A DNA stretch of 64,000 nt, taken from the NCBI GenBank assembly GCA_963921245.4, contig CAWUEY030000001.1, positions 2,046,001 to 2,110,000 of the forward strand, written 5' to 3'. The DNA comes from JABJGO01 sp963921245. GTDB lineage: Bacteria > Pseudomonadota > Alphaproteobacteria > Rhodospirillales > Casp-alpha2. Position 1 is the stretch's first letter, and each line of letters opens with the position of its first letter. The notes under the pieces are model-generated. The model searched no databases. It was not told the origin of the DNA and saw only the letters and a list, made by a program, of their open reading frames with translations. This document shows, one piece after another, positions 45,571-53,212 of the stretch. Made by a program: the position numbers and the translations under genes.

Positions 45571-46066
45571 CATATACACCGATGACCGGCGCGAGCTTGG
45601 TCATATACACCGATGACCGGCGCAAGCTTGGTCATATATACCGATGACCGGCGCGAGCTTGGTCATATATACCGATGACCGGCGCGAGCTTGGTCATATA
45701 TACCGATGACCGGCGCGAGCTTGGTCATATATACCGATGACCGGCGCGAGCTTGGTCATATACACCGATGACCGGCGCGAGCTTGGTCATATACACCGAT
45801 GACCGGCGCGAGCTTGGTCATATATACCGATGACCGGCGCGAGCTTGGTCATATACACCGATGACCGGCGCGAGCTTGGTCATATACACCGATGACCGGC
45901 GCGAGCTTGGTCATATACACCGATGACCGGCGCGAGCTTGGTCATATATACCGATGACCGGCGCGAGCTTGGTCATATACACCGATGACCGGCGCGAGCT
46001 TGGTCATATATACCGATGACCGGCGCGAGCTTGGTCATATACACCGATGACCGGCGCGAGCTTGGT
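45571..46066. repeat. 31-bp tandem repeat array, 16 perfect-length units
   Basis: Sixteen units with starts every 31 bp from 45571 to 46036, each reading CATATAYACCGATGACC then GGCGCGAGCTTGGT. Only position 7 varies (C or T) and unit 2 has one A for G. Each unit contains the inverted pair ATGACC / GGTCAT spaced by 11 bp, so RNA from it would form a string of small hairpins. The array runs directly into the nhaA start region: its last GGTCATGACC supplies a possible start codon. There are no unique spacers, so it is not CRISPR. 45429-45570 holds nothing else. Confidence 0.97.
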
Positions 46067-46103
46067 CATGACCATAAATTTCCGGGTGACACCTGAGCGG
46101 GCC

Positions 46104-47360
46104 ATGCAACACATACTCAAGTCTTCGATTCACGAGTTCCTGAAAATGGAGGCAGCGGGCGGCATCGTCCTCATCGTCGCCGCGTCCTTAGCGATTATTC
46201 TCGCCAATTCGCCGTTGAGCGCGCTTTACCTGGCAACCCTGGAGATCCCTGTCTCGATCCAGGTGGGTGCCCTTGTCATCGACAAACCGCTGTTGCTGTG
46301 GATCAACGACGGCCTCATGGCGGTGTTTTTCTTCCTTGTGGGGCTGGAGATAAAACGGGAGTTCTGTGAGGGAGAGCTATCGTCGCGATCACAGCTTATG
46401 TTGCCGACGATGGCCGCCATCGGCGGTATCGCCGCCCCCGCCCTGGTCTATGTCGCCCTCAATCGCGACAATGCCGTCAACCTGAACGGTTGGGCGATCC
46501 CGACGGCGACGGATATCGCCTTTGCCCTTGGCATTCTGGCGCTGGTGGGAAGCCGGGCGCCGCTCGCGCTCAAAGTCCTGCTGACGGCCATCGCCATTCT
46601 CGATGACCTCTCTGCGATTATCATTATCGCGATTTTCTATACGGACAATCTGTCCATTGAGGCGTTGAGCCTGGCGGGCTGTGCGATTGTCGCGCTGATG
46701 GCGATCAACCGGATGAAAATCACCCGACCGGCCGCCTATATCCTGCTCGGTATCGTGTTATGGCTCTGCACCCTGAAATCCGGGGTCCATGCCACGCTGG
46801 CCGGGGTGGTCACGGCACTGGCCATCCCCATGGAAAGAGGGCCCATGGAAAGGGGGTCCATGGAAAGAGGGTCTTTGGAAACAAGTGATGGTTCAGGCGG
46901 GTCCATGCTTGTCGAGATGGAACACACACTTCATCCCTGGATTGCGTTCATGGTCCTGCCGGTGTTTGCCTTCGCCAATGCGGGCGTGTCCTTTGACAAT
47001 ATCGGCATTTCCAACTTTACCGAGCCGGTGAAACTGGGAATTTCAGCGGGGCTGTTTATCGGCAAGCAAGTCGGCATATTCGGGATGCTGTGGCTGACCA
47101 TCCGGCTTGGATGGGCGACCATGCCCAGAGATACCACCTGGCGGCAATTGTACGGCATTTCCATGCTCTGCGGCGTCGGCTTTACCATGAGCCTGTTTAT
47201 CGGATCTCTCGCCTTTGAGCATTCTGACTTCGATGCCCCCATCCGACTGGGCGTCCTGACCGGGTCTATCCTGTCGGCGGTGGGGGGATATCTGCTGCTG
47301 CGCACAGGCGCACACACAGGCGCACACACGGGCGAACAGGCGGGCGCACAGAGGACCTGA
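46104..47360 (+). CDS. nhaA: NhaA sodium/proton antiporter
   Basis: This is a twelve-helix inner-membrane antiporter that expels sodium at alkaline pH. Signature stretches are GGIVLIVAASLAIILANSPL, LLLWINDGLMAVFFFLVGLE, GWAIPTATDIAFALGILALV and AIAILDDLSAIIIIAIFYT with the paired transport residues Asp167-Asp168. Between helices VIII and IX a loop contains a low-complexity run MERGPMERGSMERGSLE followed by a Gly/Ser stretch, and the C-terminus ends in TGAHTGAHTGEQAGAQRT; both come from short tandem duplications. I use ATG at 46104 (start MQHILKSSIHEF); ATG at 46068 or 46047 inside the last 31-bp repeat is an alternative. The last 70 bp of the gene recur downstream. Confidence 0.9.
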   Translation: MQHILKSSIHEFLKMEAAGGIVLIVAASLAIILANSPLSALYLATLEIPVSIQVGALVIDKPLLLWINDGLMAVFFFLVGLEIKREFCEGELSSRSQLMLPTMAAIGGIAAPALVYVALNRDNAVNLNGWAIPTATDIAFALGILALVGSRAPLALKVLLTAIAILDDLSAIIIIAIFYTDNLSIEALSLAGCAIVALMAINRMKITRPAAYILLGIVLWLCTLKSGVHATLAGVVTALAIPMERGPMERGSMERGSLETSDGSGGSMLVEMEHTLHPWIAFMVLPVFAFANAGVSFDNIGISNFTEPVKLGISAGLFIGKQVGIFGMLWLTIRLGWATMPRDTTWRQLYGISMLCGVGFTMSLFIGSLAFEHSDFDAPIRLGVLTGSILSAVGGYLLLRTGAHTGAHTGEQAGAQRT

Positions 47361-47413
47361 TCGTCACCAGGCCCCGTGTTGACGGGCTGTGTCAGGGGAT
47401 TTATGCTGCCGCT

Positions 47414-47656
47414 GTGAGCGAGATTGTTTTCGATAAACTGTCTTTCGTGGATCGGCTGAAATCGGGCGGGATTGACGAAGACCAGGCCCGTGTTCACGCC
47501 GAAGCCCTTGATATCGCCATGCGCGAAACCGTGGCGACCAAGACCGATATCGAGAAACTTGCGATTAGGATTGACGGCGAACTGCGTCTGATCAAATGGA
47601 TGCTGGCGCTGGTGATTGCGGCCACGGTTATTCCGCTGATCCGTGACCTACTCTGA
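47414..47656 (+). CDS. Small DUF1640/CCDC90-like membrane protein (copy 1)
   Basis: This 80-residue protein has an N-terminal helical part FDKLSFVDRLKSGGIDEDQA, then RVHAEALDIAMRETVATKTD and IEKLAIRIDGELRL, ending in a membrane helix LIKWMLALVIAATVIPLI. The arrangement (short FDxL/rxL-x-x-aG start, A-rich amphipathic helix, TK-D-hinge, coiled coil and C-terminal helix) is that of DUF1640/CCDC90-type small proteins, which anchor by the C-terminus; their bacterial role is not known. Start is GTG at 47414. An identical copy is at 48104 and diverged relatives lie near 55 kb. It starts 54 bp after nhaA. Confidence 0.7.
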   Translation: MSEIVFDKLSFVDRLKSGGIDEDQARVHAEALDIAMRETVATKTDIEKLAIRIDGELRLIKWMLALVIAATVIPLIRDLL

Positions 47657-47690
47657 GGAGCGCCGCTCGAGCGGCTGTAACATTACCGCA

Positions 47691-47853
47691 CCCCCCATCC
47701 CGACTGGGCGTCCTGACCGGGTCCATCCTGTCGGCGGTGGGGGGATATCTGTTGCTGCGCACAGGCGAACACACAGACACAAACATAGGCGCACACACAG
47801 GCACAAACGCGGGTGGAAACACGGGCGCGCAGAGGGGCGCACAGAGAACCTAA
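47691..47853 (+). pseudogene. Copy of the nhaA 3' end
   Basis: From CCCCATCCCGACTGGGCG to about 47853 the sequence repeats the last stretch of nhaA (47236 to 47360) with a few differences, including the run coding LGVLTGSILSAVGGYLLLRT and an expanded TGxxTG tail. It has no upstream nhaA part, so it is a fragment. The same fragment recurs at 48381-48543 in the second duplication unit. Confidence 0.85.
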
Positions 47854-47944
47854 TCACCAAACCCGGCGCACTCAAACGGGCATGTGCAAACGGACCTGCC
47901 CGAACCCTTCATGGCTTGTCAGTGAACCGTTCGCCCAGGGCGGA

Positions 47945-48026
47945 CATGACCAAGCTTGCGCCGGTCATCGGTGTATACATGACCAAGCTTGCGCCGGTCA
48001 TCGGGGTATACATGACCAAGCTTGCG
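47945..48026. repeat. 33-bp repeat array, 2.5 units (inverted form of the 31-bp repeat)
   Basis: Units at 47945, 47978 and a partial at 48011, each CATGACCAAGCTTGCGCCGG then TCATCGGKGTATA. This is the reverse complement of the 31-bp repeat upstream of nhaA with 2 bp added. It keeps the ATGACC-N11-GGTCAT hairpin. Confidence 0.92.
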
Positions 48027-48067
48027 GCGGGCGGATGTCTGCCGCTGAGGCGTTCCTAAGCTCCATC

Positions 48068-48717
48068 GTTGACGGGCTGTGTCAGGGGATTTATGCTGCC
48101 GCTGTGAGCGAGATTGTTTTCGATAAACTGTCTTTCGTGGATCGGCTGAAATCGGGCGGGATTGACGAAGACCAGGCCCGTGTTCACGCCGAAGCCCTTG
48201 ATATCGCCATGCGCGAAACCGTGGCGACCAAGACCGATATCGAGAAACTTGCGATTAGGATTGACGGCGAACTGCGTCTGATCAAATGGATGCTGGCGCT
48301 GGTGATTGCGGCCACGGTTATTCCGCTGATCCGTGACCTACTCTGAGGAGCGCCGCTCGAGCGGCTGTAACATTACCGCACCCCCCATCCCGACTGGGCG
48401 TCCTGACCGGGTCCATCCTGTCGGCGGTGGGGGGATATCTGTTGCTGCGCACAGGCGAACACACAGACACAAACATAGGCGCACACACAGGCACAAACGC
48501 GGGTGGAAACACGGGCGCGCAGAGGGGCGCACAGAGAACCTAATCACCAAACCCGGCGCACTCAAACGGGCATGTGCAAACGGACCTGCCCGAACCCTTC
48601 ATGGCTTGTCAGTGAACCGTTCGCCCAGGGCGGACATGACCAAGCTTGCGCCGGTCATCGGTGTATACATGACCAAGCTTGCGCCGGTCATCGGGGTATA
48701 CATGACCAAGCTTGCGC
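48068..48717. repeat. 650-bp direct repeat, copy 2
   Basis: Second copy of the 47378-48027 segment. It leads directly into the longer 33-bp array, whose extra units replace the unique GCGGGCGGATGTCTGCC spacer that ends copy 1. Confidence 0.93.
48104..48346 (+). CDS. Small DUF1640/CCDC90-like membrane protein (copy 2)
   Basis: The product has the same 80 residues as the gene at 47414. Unlike copy 1, its frame remains open upstream, so an ATG at 48035 could add 23 residues (MSAAEAFLSSIVDGLCQGIY and AAA). Further upstream the frame passes through copy 1 of the 33-bp array without a stop. Whether the longer form is made is unknown. An identical second copy next to the first suggests a recent duplication. 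Confidence 0.65.
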   Translation: MSEIVFDKLSFVDRLKSGGIDEDQARVHAEALDIAMRETVATKTDIEKLAIRIDGELRLIKWMLALVIAATVIPLIRDLL

Positions 48718-49370
48718 CGGTCATCGGGGTATACATGACCAAGCTTGCGCCGGTCATCGGGGTATACATGACCAAGCTTGCGCCGGTCATCGGGGTATAC
48801 ATGACCAAGCTTGCGCCGGTCATCGGGGTATACATGACCAAGCTTGCGCCGGTCATCGGGGTATACATGACCAAGCTTGCGCCGGTCATCGGTGTAATTG
48901 GGCCCTGCCTGCGTGTCCTCGTGGTCCATGCCGGTACGGGGTCGGATAAAGAGCCCTGCCTGAGCAAGGCTGGCGGTGAGGGAAACAAGCGGCCCGAAGA
49001 TGAGGCGGAGCGCGGCGGGCGGCAACCAACACCCCAGATAGCGATCAACGGCGGCCTGTCCGCCGCCATTTTGCAGGGCGGCAATGGCCCCCAGAACACG
49101 TTGTTCACCGACGGAAACGTCTGCCGCTGGTGGTAACCGGACACCGACGCAATGCGGTGAGGCCCCTTGAAGAACGGTCATCACGCTGTCCAGTGACGGA
49201 TAGGCGGATGCGGCCCCGGCCAGTTTGAAACCGTTGCAAAGCATGTTATGCGGATCGCGCTGTGTGTGCTCCGCATCCGCCCACACGCGCATGGCCCACA
49301 GAACGAATTTCTCTCCGAATGGCATCGCGGCAACGCCTGCGGGCAGCAGGCTGAAACCGGTTTTTGTCAC
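48609..49370 (-). CDS. Hypothetical protein with repeat-encoded tail
   Basis: The start is GTG at 49370 behind a strong AAGGAG 8 bp away. The first 145 residues look like a genuine globular protein of unknown family: FGEKFVLWAMRVWADAEHTQ, ASAYPSLDSVMTVLQGASPH, VSVGEQRVLGAIAALQNGG and RYLGCWLPPAALRLIFGPLV. It then enters the 33-bp array and is extended by eight copies of an 11-residue unit (YPDDRRKLGHV) before stopping at 48609. The original stop seems to have been lost when the array formed. It overlaps the preceding small gene by 4 bp, suggesting coupling. I do not recognise the family; similar proteins may occur in other Rhodospirillales. Confidence 0.5.
   Translation of the reverse strand: MTKTGFSLLPAGVAAMPFGEKFVLWAMRVWADAEHTQRDPHNMLCNGFKLAGAASAYPSLDSVMTVLQGASPHCVGVRLPPAADVSVGEQRVLGAIAALQNGGGQAAVDRYLGCWLPPAALRLIFGPLVSLTASLAQAGLFIRPRTGMDHEDTQAGPNYTDDRRKLGHVYPDDRRKLGHVYPDDRRKLGHVYPDDRRKLGHVYPDDRRKLGHVYPDDRRKLGHVYPDDRRKLGHVYTDDRRKLGHVRPGRTVH
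48635..48896. repeat. 33-bp repeat array, 8 units
   Basis: Units at 48635, 48668, 48701, 48734, 48767, 48800, 48833 and 48866 (last one 31 bp). The first and last units read CGGTGTA and the six inner ones CGGGGTA. Because 33 is divisible by three, the array stays open in several frames: MTKLAPVIGVY and HDQACAGHRGI on the plus strand, YPDDRRKLGHV and TPMTGASLVMY on the minus strand. Confidence 0.95.
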
Positions 49371-49633
49371 GCTTGTAACTCCTTGCCCGGAAAACGGTGA
49401 AGGCGCGCCGCGCCTGGCTGACCATCGGGCTGAACATCAGATTGAAAGTCAGGGTCTTCACGTCTCTGGAGAACACTCCCAGAGGCGGCCCCACCGGCGA
49501 ACGCCACCAATGGCGCGGTCAACGGCGCGGGATTTGGTTCTCGCCTTGAGGAACCAGGTTTGTCAGGGCGCGGTACCCTATCGACCAGCAGCAACTTTCC
49601 CAGCCACCGGGCACCGCCACCGAGCACAATCAT
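49367..49633 (-). CDS. Hypothetical small protein upstream of the above
   Basis: This 88-codon frame starts at ATG 49633 with AGGAG 9 bp upstream and begins IVLGGGARWLGKLLLVDRVP. Its second half is Arg/Pro/Gln-rich and looks out of frame: in the next frame the same DNA reads PLGVFSRDVKTLTFNLMFSP and MVSQARRAFTVF, more protein-like. So a frameshift near 49480-49560 is possible and the original protein may have been longer or fused to the next gene. The stop overlaps the next start (GTGA). Two Fur-box-like sites lie upstream. Function unknown. Confidence 0.35.
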   Translation of the reverse strand: MIVLGGGARWLGKLLLVDRVPRPDKPGSSRREPNPAPLTAPLVAFAGGAASGSVLQRREDPDFQSDVQPDGQPGAARLHRFPGKELQA

Positions 49634-49766
49634 AGCGGGGCTCCTGAAACAGCCGCGCGCGCGGTGCGGGCGGGGCGGGCGGATATTAATTTACAAAGCA
49701 TGGTGTGCGACCTCATGACCATAACGCCTGATTTTGTTGGTTTCGGATAACGGTTATTCCAGTAAT

Positions 49767-49828
49767 TGATAATAATTATTAATCGCATAATATACATCCT
49801 GTAATAACGCAACTGATAATCATTCGCA
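49767..49828 (-). promoter_or_regulatory. Two Fur-box-like sites
   Basis: TGATAATAATTATTA at 49767-49781 matches the 7-1-7 Fur consensus TGATAATnATTATCA with one mismatch. TGATAATCATTCGCA at 49814-49828 keeps the left half. Both lie in a conspicuously A/T-rich island, 134-195 bp upstream of the hypothetical gene starting at 49633, which they would make iron-responsive. The distance is rather long, so the role is unproven. Confidence 0.45.
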
Positions 49829-50224
49829 ACATATTTTTTCACGTCCATGCAAAAAACCTGTACGTGAATTTGGCGCCGTTTAATCGGGTGCAAGCCCTCG
49901 TTTGCCAGCTCGCCGATCCTCCAGGGTTGCCGCCTTGTATGCCGTACATCCATAGCAGGCCGCGGGTGAAGGCGAACAACAGGCCTTCGCCGACGGTCTA
50001 AAGATATGGCAGGCGGCAACGTCACGCGGCAAAATCAGACGGGAAAATCGGGCGATAGGTCACGCGGTGACGGTCGCCCCGGTAACCAACAATCCAGTGT
50101 TACAATCCGGTGCGGCAATCCAGTGTTGCAATCCACAGATGTCTCTATAGGATCGCCACCATGACTGACGGCATCCCCTTAACATCACCATGACATCACC
50201 CCGGATATCACCCTTAACATCACC
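49829..50224. other. Gap before the restriction-modification gene; direct repeats
   Basis: No gene is seen here. Short repeats occur: AATCCAGTGTT/ATCCAGTGTTGCAATCC near 50090-50140, and a 25-bp block CCTTAACATCACCATGACAT plus CACCC at 50177 and again at 50212, so the R-M gene's start codon region is duplicated 35 bp upstream out of frame. Confidence 0.5.
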
Positions 50225-53212
50225 ATGACATCACCCTTTGCATCCACTCAAGGCAGCCTGTTTTCCTCTGATTTTCTCGGTGAAACCATTGTCGGTGTCG
50301 AAGAATGGGCGGCGGTCTCTGAGGCGGATCTGGAGCAACTGGCGCGTGATCTTCGCGATATTTTCAATGCCTTCCCCACAGACCACCCCAAAGACCAGGC
50401 ACCCAACGAAAGCCAGACAGAAGACGACCTGATCTGGCCTGTTCTTGAGCGATTGGGCTGGCGCGACCACCTGCGGCAACAAAACCTGAGCCCCCGCGCC
50501 AGAGCCGATGTGCCGGACGGCCTGCTGTTCGCCGACGCCGAAGCCAAGAAGCGTGCAAACGGGTTCCCCGAGGAATGGAAGCGCTATGAATTGGGCCTCG
50601 CCGTCGTTGAATGCAAACGCTGGGCGCGCCCGCTGGACCGGCGCTCAGGCCAGACGGGTGAGGACACCGCCCCCTCGACCCAGATGTTGCGCTATCTGCG
50701 CCGCGTCGATGACCTGACGCAGGGTAACCTGCGCTGGGGTATCCTGACCAACGGTCAACGCTGGCGCCTGTATTATCAGGGCGCGCGCTCCGTTTCCGAA
50801 CAGTTTTTTGAGCTGGACCTAGCAAGCCTTCTCCACAGCTCCCACCACAGTCCCCATCCCAGCCCCCCTAACAGTCCCCCTCACGGCCCCCGCCCCCGCC
50901 CCGATTTCCATGACGCGCCTCTGCCTCTGGACCAGGGCGAACGGGCGCACTGGCTCAAGGTATTTTACCTACTGTTCCGCAAAGCCGCTTTCCAGCCGGC
51001 GGAAACCCATACCCAACCCTTTCACGCCCGCGCGCTGGATGAAGGCCGGTTTTACGAGGAACGGGTCACAGAAAACCTCTCCAATCTGGTCTTCGGCACG
51101 GTTTTCCCCCTGTTGGGCAAGGCCATCGCCGATCAAAATCCAGACGCCTCTCTTGAGGACGTGCGCGATGCCGCCCTGGTTTTCCTCTATCGGTTGCTGT
51201 TCATCATTTATGCGGAAGACCGCCACCTGCTGCCCGTACAGGACAGCAAGTATGACGACTACAGCCTCCGCGAAAAGGTGCGAAATGACGTAAAGCGCCG
51301 AAAGGATACGGGTGATACCTTTTCCCTGACCTCTGCGCGCTACTGGTCCGTCATCGATGATCTTTGCCGGGCCATTGACCAGGGTGATGCGTCAATCGGC
51401 CTGCCGCCCTACAATGGCGGCCTGTTTGAGCGCGCCCGCACGCCGTTGCTTTCCACAACCCGTCTCGGGGATCAGGTGGTTGCGGATATCATTGACGCAC
51501 TGTCGTTTGAGCAGACCCCGGATGGCCGGCGCTACATCAATTACCGCGATTTGAGCGTCCAGCAACTGGGCTCCATCTATGAACGGCTGCTGGAATACGA
51601 AATTACCCGAGACAGAAACAAAGGCGGCGACGGTGCCGGAGCCGGCGACAAAGACAGTGACAGTGCCGGGGCCAGAAACAGAAACAGTGACAGTGACGCG
51701 CTCATTGTTCGCCCGAATATCTTCGCCCGCAAGGGCTCGGGCAGCTACTATACCCCCGATGACCTGGTCAGCCTGATCATCCGCGAAACCGTCGGGCCGC
51801 TGGTTGTGCGACAGATGGACGCGTTCCGGGCCGCCCAGGCTGACCTGGAAAAAGAAGGTTTTGCCACCGAACAGATCCGCGCGCGGCTCTCTGCCAGCGA
51901 TCCGGCAGAAGGCATCCTGAACCTGAAAGTGTGTGACCCGGCCATGGGATCGGGGCATTTTCTGGTCAGCCTGGTTGACTATCTGGCCGACCACGTGATC
52001 GCCGCCATTGCCGAGGCGGAAGCCCTGGTTGAGGGCTATCGCTCGCCGCTGTCGGGGCGGATTGAGAGGATCCGCGAAACCATCTGGACCAATGCTCTCG
52101 AAAAACACTGGAGCGTGCGCGCCGAACAGCTCGATGATCGCCATATTGTCCGGCGCATGGTCCTGAAACGGTGTGTCTATGGCGTTGATAAGAACCCCAT
52201 GGCGGTGGAACTGGCGAAAGTCTCGCTGTGGCTCCATACCTTCACCGTGGGGGCACCGCTGTCGTTTCTGGACCACCACCTCTGTCACGGCGACAGTCTG
52301 TTTGGTGCCTGGGTACGCGACGGGCTTGATCGGGTGGCGGCGCACGGCGCGCTGTTCCTGAACGGGCCCATCCAGCGTGCAATGAGCGCAGCCCGGGGCA
52401 TGGATCAGATCGAGCACCTGACGGATGCGGAAATTGATGAGGCCCACCAGTCCGCCGAAATCTTTGAGGAGGTCCGCGCAAAGACGGCGCCGCTGGATGC
52501 CTTGCTGTCCCTGTTCCACGCGTTTGACTGGCTGGACATAAAAGACAAGGAAGAAAAAGCGGCGCTCAACAGCTTCTTTGACGGCCAGTTCGGCAACCCC
52601 GATGACATCGCGCTCAGCCTCGTTTCCGACATACAGCGAGCACAGGGGGCACAGGCGGGTCAGGGCGCTCAGGGCGCTCAGGGCGGTCAGGCGGTTCACG
52701 GAGGTCAGGAAGGTCAGGAAACTCAGGCCGTTCAGGGGATTCAAGGGAGTCAGGCGCTTCCGGAAGGCCACGGCGTTCAGGGGAACAGCCCCGCCGCCAC
52801 CGCCGCGGCACAGGGTACAGCCGCCGCGAATACGGCACAGACCACCGAAGAGGCCAAAATTGCCGCCATCTTCAATGACATCCTGGCCCGTGCGCGCGCG
52901 TTGATCCGCGAAGAATCCTTCTTGAATTGGCAGGTCGCCTTCCCCGGTGTCTGGACCGACTGGAAAGCCGCCAATGCCGCCAATGCCGTCCATGGCGAGA
53001 AAGTGGGGGGGGGGGGGGTCAGAAGAATCCGGCTTCCATGCGGTGATCGGCAACCCGCCCTGGGACCGCATAAAGCTGGAACAGGTGGAATGGTTCGCCA
53101 CCCGCAAGCCGGCCATCGCCATGGCCACCAAAGCCGCCGAGCGGAACGCCATGATCGCGGCCCTCAAAACATCGGGCGAGGCCCGCGACCGGGAACTGGC
53201 CCGGGCCTATGA
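50225..53212 (+). CDS. Type IIG-like restriction-modification protein, N-terminal part (OFF frame)
   Basis: The protein starts at ATG 50225. It has a PD-(D/E)xK-type nuclease domain (about 60-190) with Asp98 in PDGLLF and Glu129-x-Lys131 in VVECKRW. A helical region follows (about 230-500), then the start of an N6-adenine methyltransferase domain with SGSYYTPDDLVSLII and SAM motif I VCDPAMGSGHFLVSL (about 569-583) and CVYGVDKNPMAVELAKVSL. At about residue 927 it reaches a G14 tract, reads GGGG in the wrong frame and stops at 53212 after some 60 foreign residues. The catalytic NPPW and specificity region are in another frame downstream. Several low-complexity inserts occur, for example HHSPHPSPPNSPPHGPRP and a GQ-rich run near residues 810-860. 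Confidence 0.88.
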   Translation: MTSPFASTQGSLFSSDFLGETIVGVEEWAAVSEADLEQLARDLRDIFNAFPTDHPKDQAPNESQTEDDLIWPVLERLGWRDHLRQQNLSPRARADVPDGLLFADAEAKKRANGFPEEWKRYELGLAVVECKRWARPLDRRSGQTGEDTAPSTQMLRYLRRVDDLTQGNLRWGILTNGQRWRLYYQGARSVSEQFFELDLASLLHSSHHSPHPSPPNSPPHGPRPRPDFHDAPLPLDQGERAHWLKVFYLLFRKAAFQPAETHTQPFHARALDEGRFYEERVTENLSNLVFGTVFPLLGKAIADQNPDASLEDVRDAALVFLYRLLFIIYAEDRHLLPVQDSKYDDYSLREKVRNDVKRRKDTGDTFSLTSARYWSVIDDLCRAIDQGDASIGLPPYNGGLFERARTPLLSTTRLGDQVVADIIDALSFEQTPDGRRYINYRDLSVQQLGSIYERLLEYEITRDRNKGGDGAGAGDKDSDSAGARNRNSDSDALIVRPNIFARKGSGSYYTPDDLVSLIIRETVGPLVVRQMDAFRAAQADLEKEGFATEQIRARLSASDPAEGILNLKVCDPAMGSGHFLVSLVDYLADHVIAAIAEAEALVEGYRSPLSGRIERIRETIWTNALEKHWSVRAEQLDDRHIVRRMVLKRCVYGVDKNPMAVELAKVSLWLHTFTVGAPLSFLDHHLCHGDSLFGAWVRDGLDRVAAHGALFLNGPIQRAMSAARGMDQIEHLTDAEIDEAHQSAEIFEEVRAKTAPLDALLSLFHAFDWLDIKDKEEKAALNSFFDGQFGNPDDIALSLVSDIQRAQGAQAGQGAQGAQGGQAVHGGQEGQETQAVQGIQGSQALPEGHGVQGNSPAATAAAQGTAAANTAQTTEEAKIAAIFNDILARARALIREESFLNWQVAFPGVWTDWKAANAANAVHGEKVGGGGVRRIRLPCGDRQPALGPHKAGTGGMVRHPQAGHRHGHQSRRAERHDRGPQNIGRGPRPGTGPGL
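53005..53018 (+). repeat. G14 homopolymer at the frame junction
   Basis: Fourteen consecutive G residues lie exactly where the frame of the R-M protein changes. Losing one G (G13) or adding two (G16) joins both halves into one frame of about 1519 residues. Such tracts mutate by slipped-strand mispairing and are the classic switch of phase-variable restriction-modification genes; an assembly error in the homopolymer is the alternative. Confidence 0.9.

Larger units (their letters stand above)
47378..48027. repeat. 650-bp direct repeat, copy 1 (690-bp period)
   Basis: The segment starting GTTGACGGGCTGTGTCAGGG recurs 690 bp downstream at 48068-48717 and looks identical over 650 bp. The unit contains a DUF1640-like gene, a copy of the nhaA 3' end and the start of a 33-bp repeat array. 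Copy 1 departs from copy 2 at 48028, where its short array (2.5 units) ends. Confidence 0.93.

Noticed and set aside
47813..48346. Long plus-strand frame running through the first 33-bp array into the second DUF1640-like gene
   Set aside because: No ribosome site, and most of it is the wrong frame of the nhaA-tail copy; only the part from 48035 or 48104 is plausible.
45571..48896. Tandem repeats resembling a CRISPR array
   Set aside because: Units are directly adjacent with no unique spacers and no cas genes are present; they are simple tandem repeats.
48503..48949. Plus-strand frames through the second array (MTKLAPVIGVY and HDQACAGHRGI units)
   Set aside because: Open only because the 33-bp unit lacks stops; no start signals or conserved domain.
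49225..49635. 136-codon plus-strand frame opposite two hypothetical genes
   Set aside because: Minus-strand frames have good ribosome sites and more protein-like sequence.
51392..53167. 591-codon open frame on the minus strand opposite the R-M gene
   Set aside because: It is antisense to a gene with clear motifs and shows no family features; it results from high G+C codon bias.
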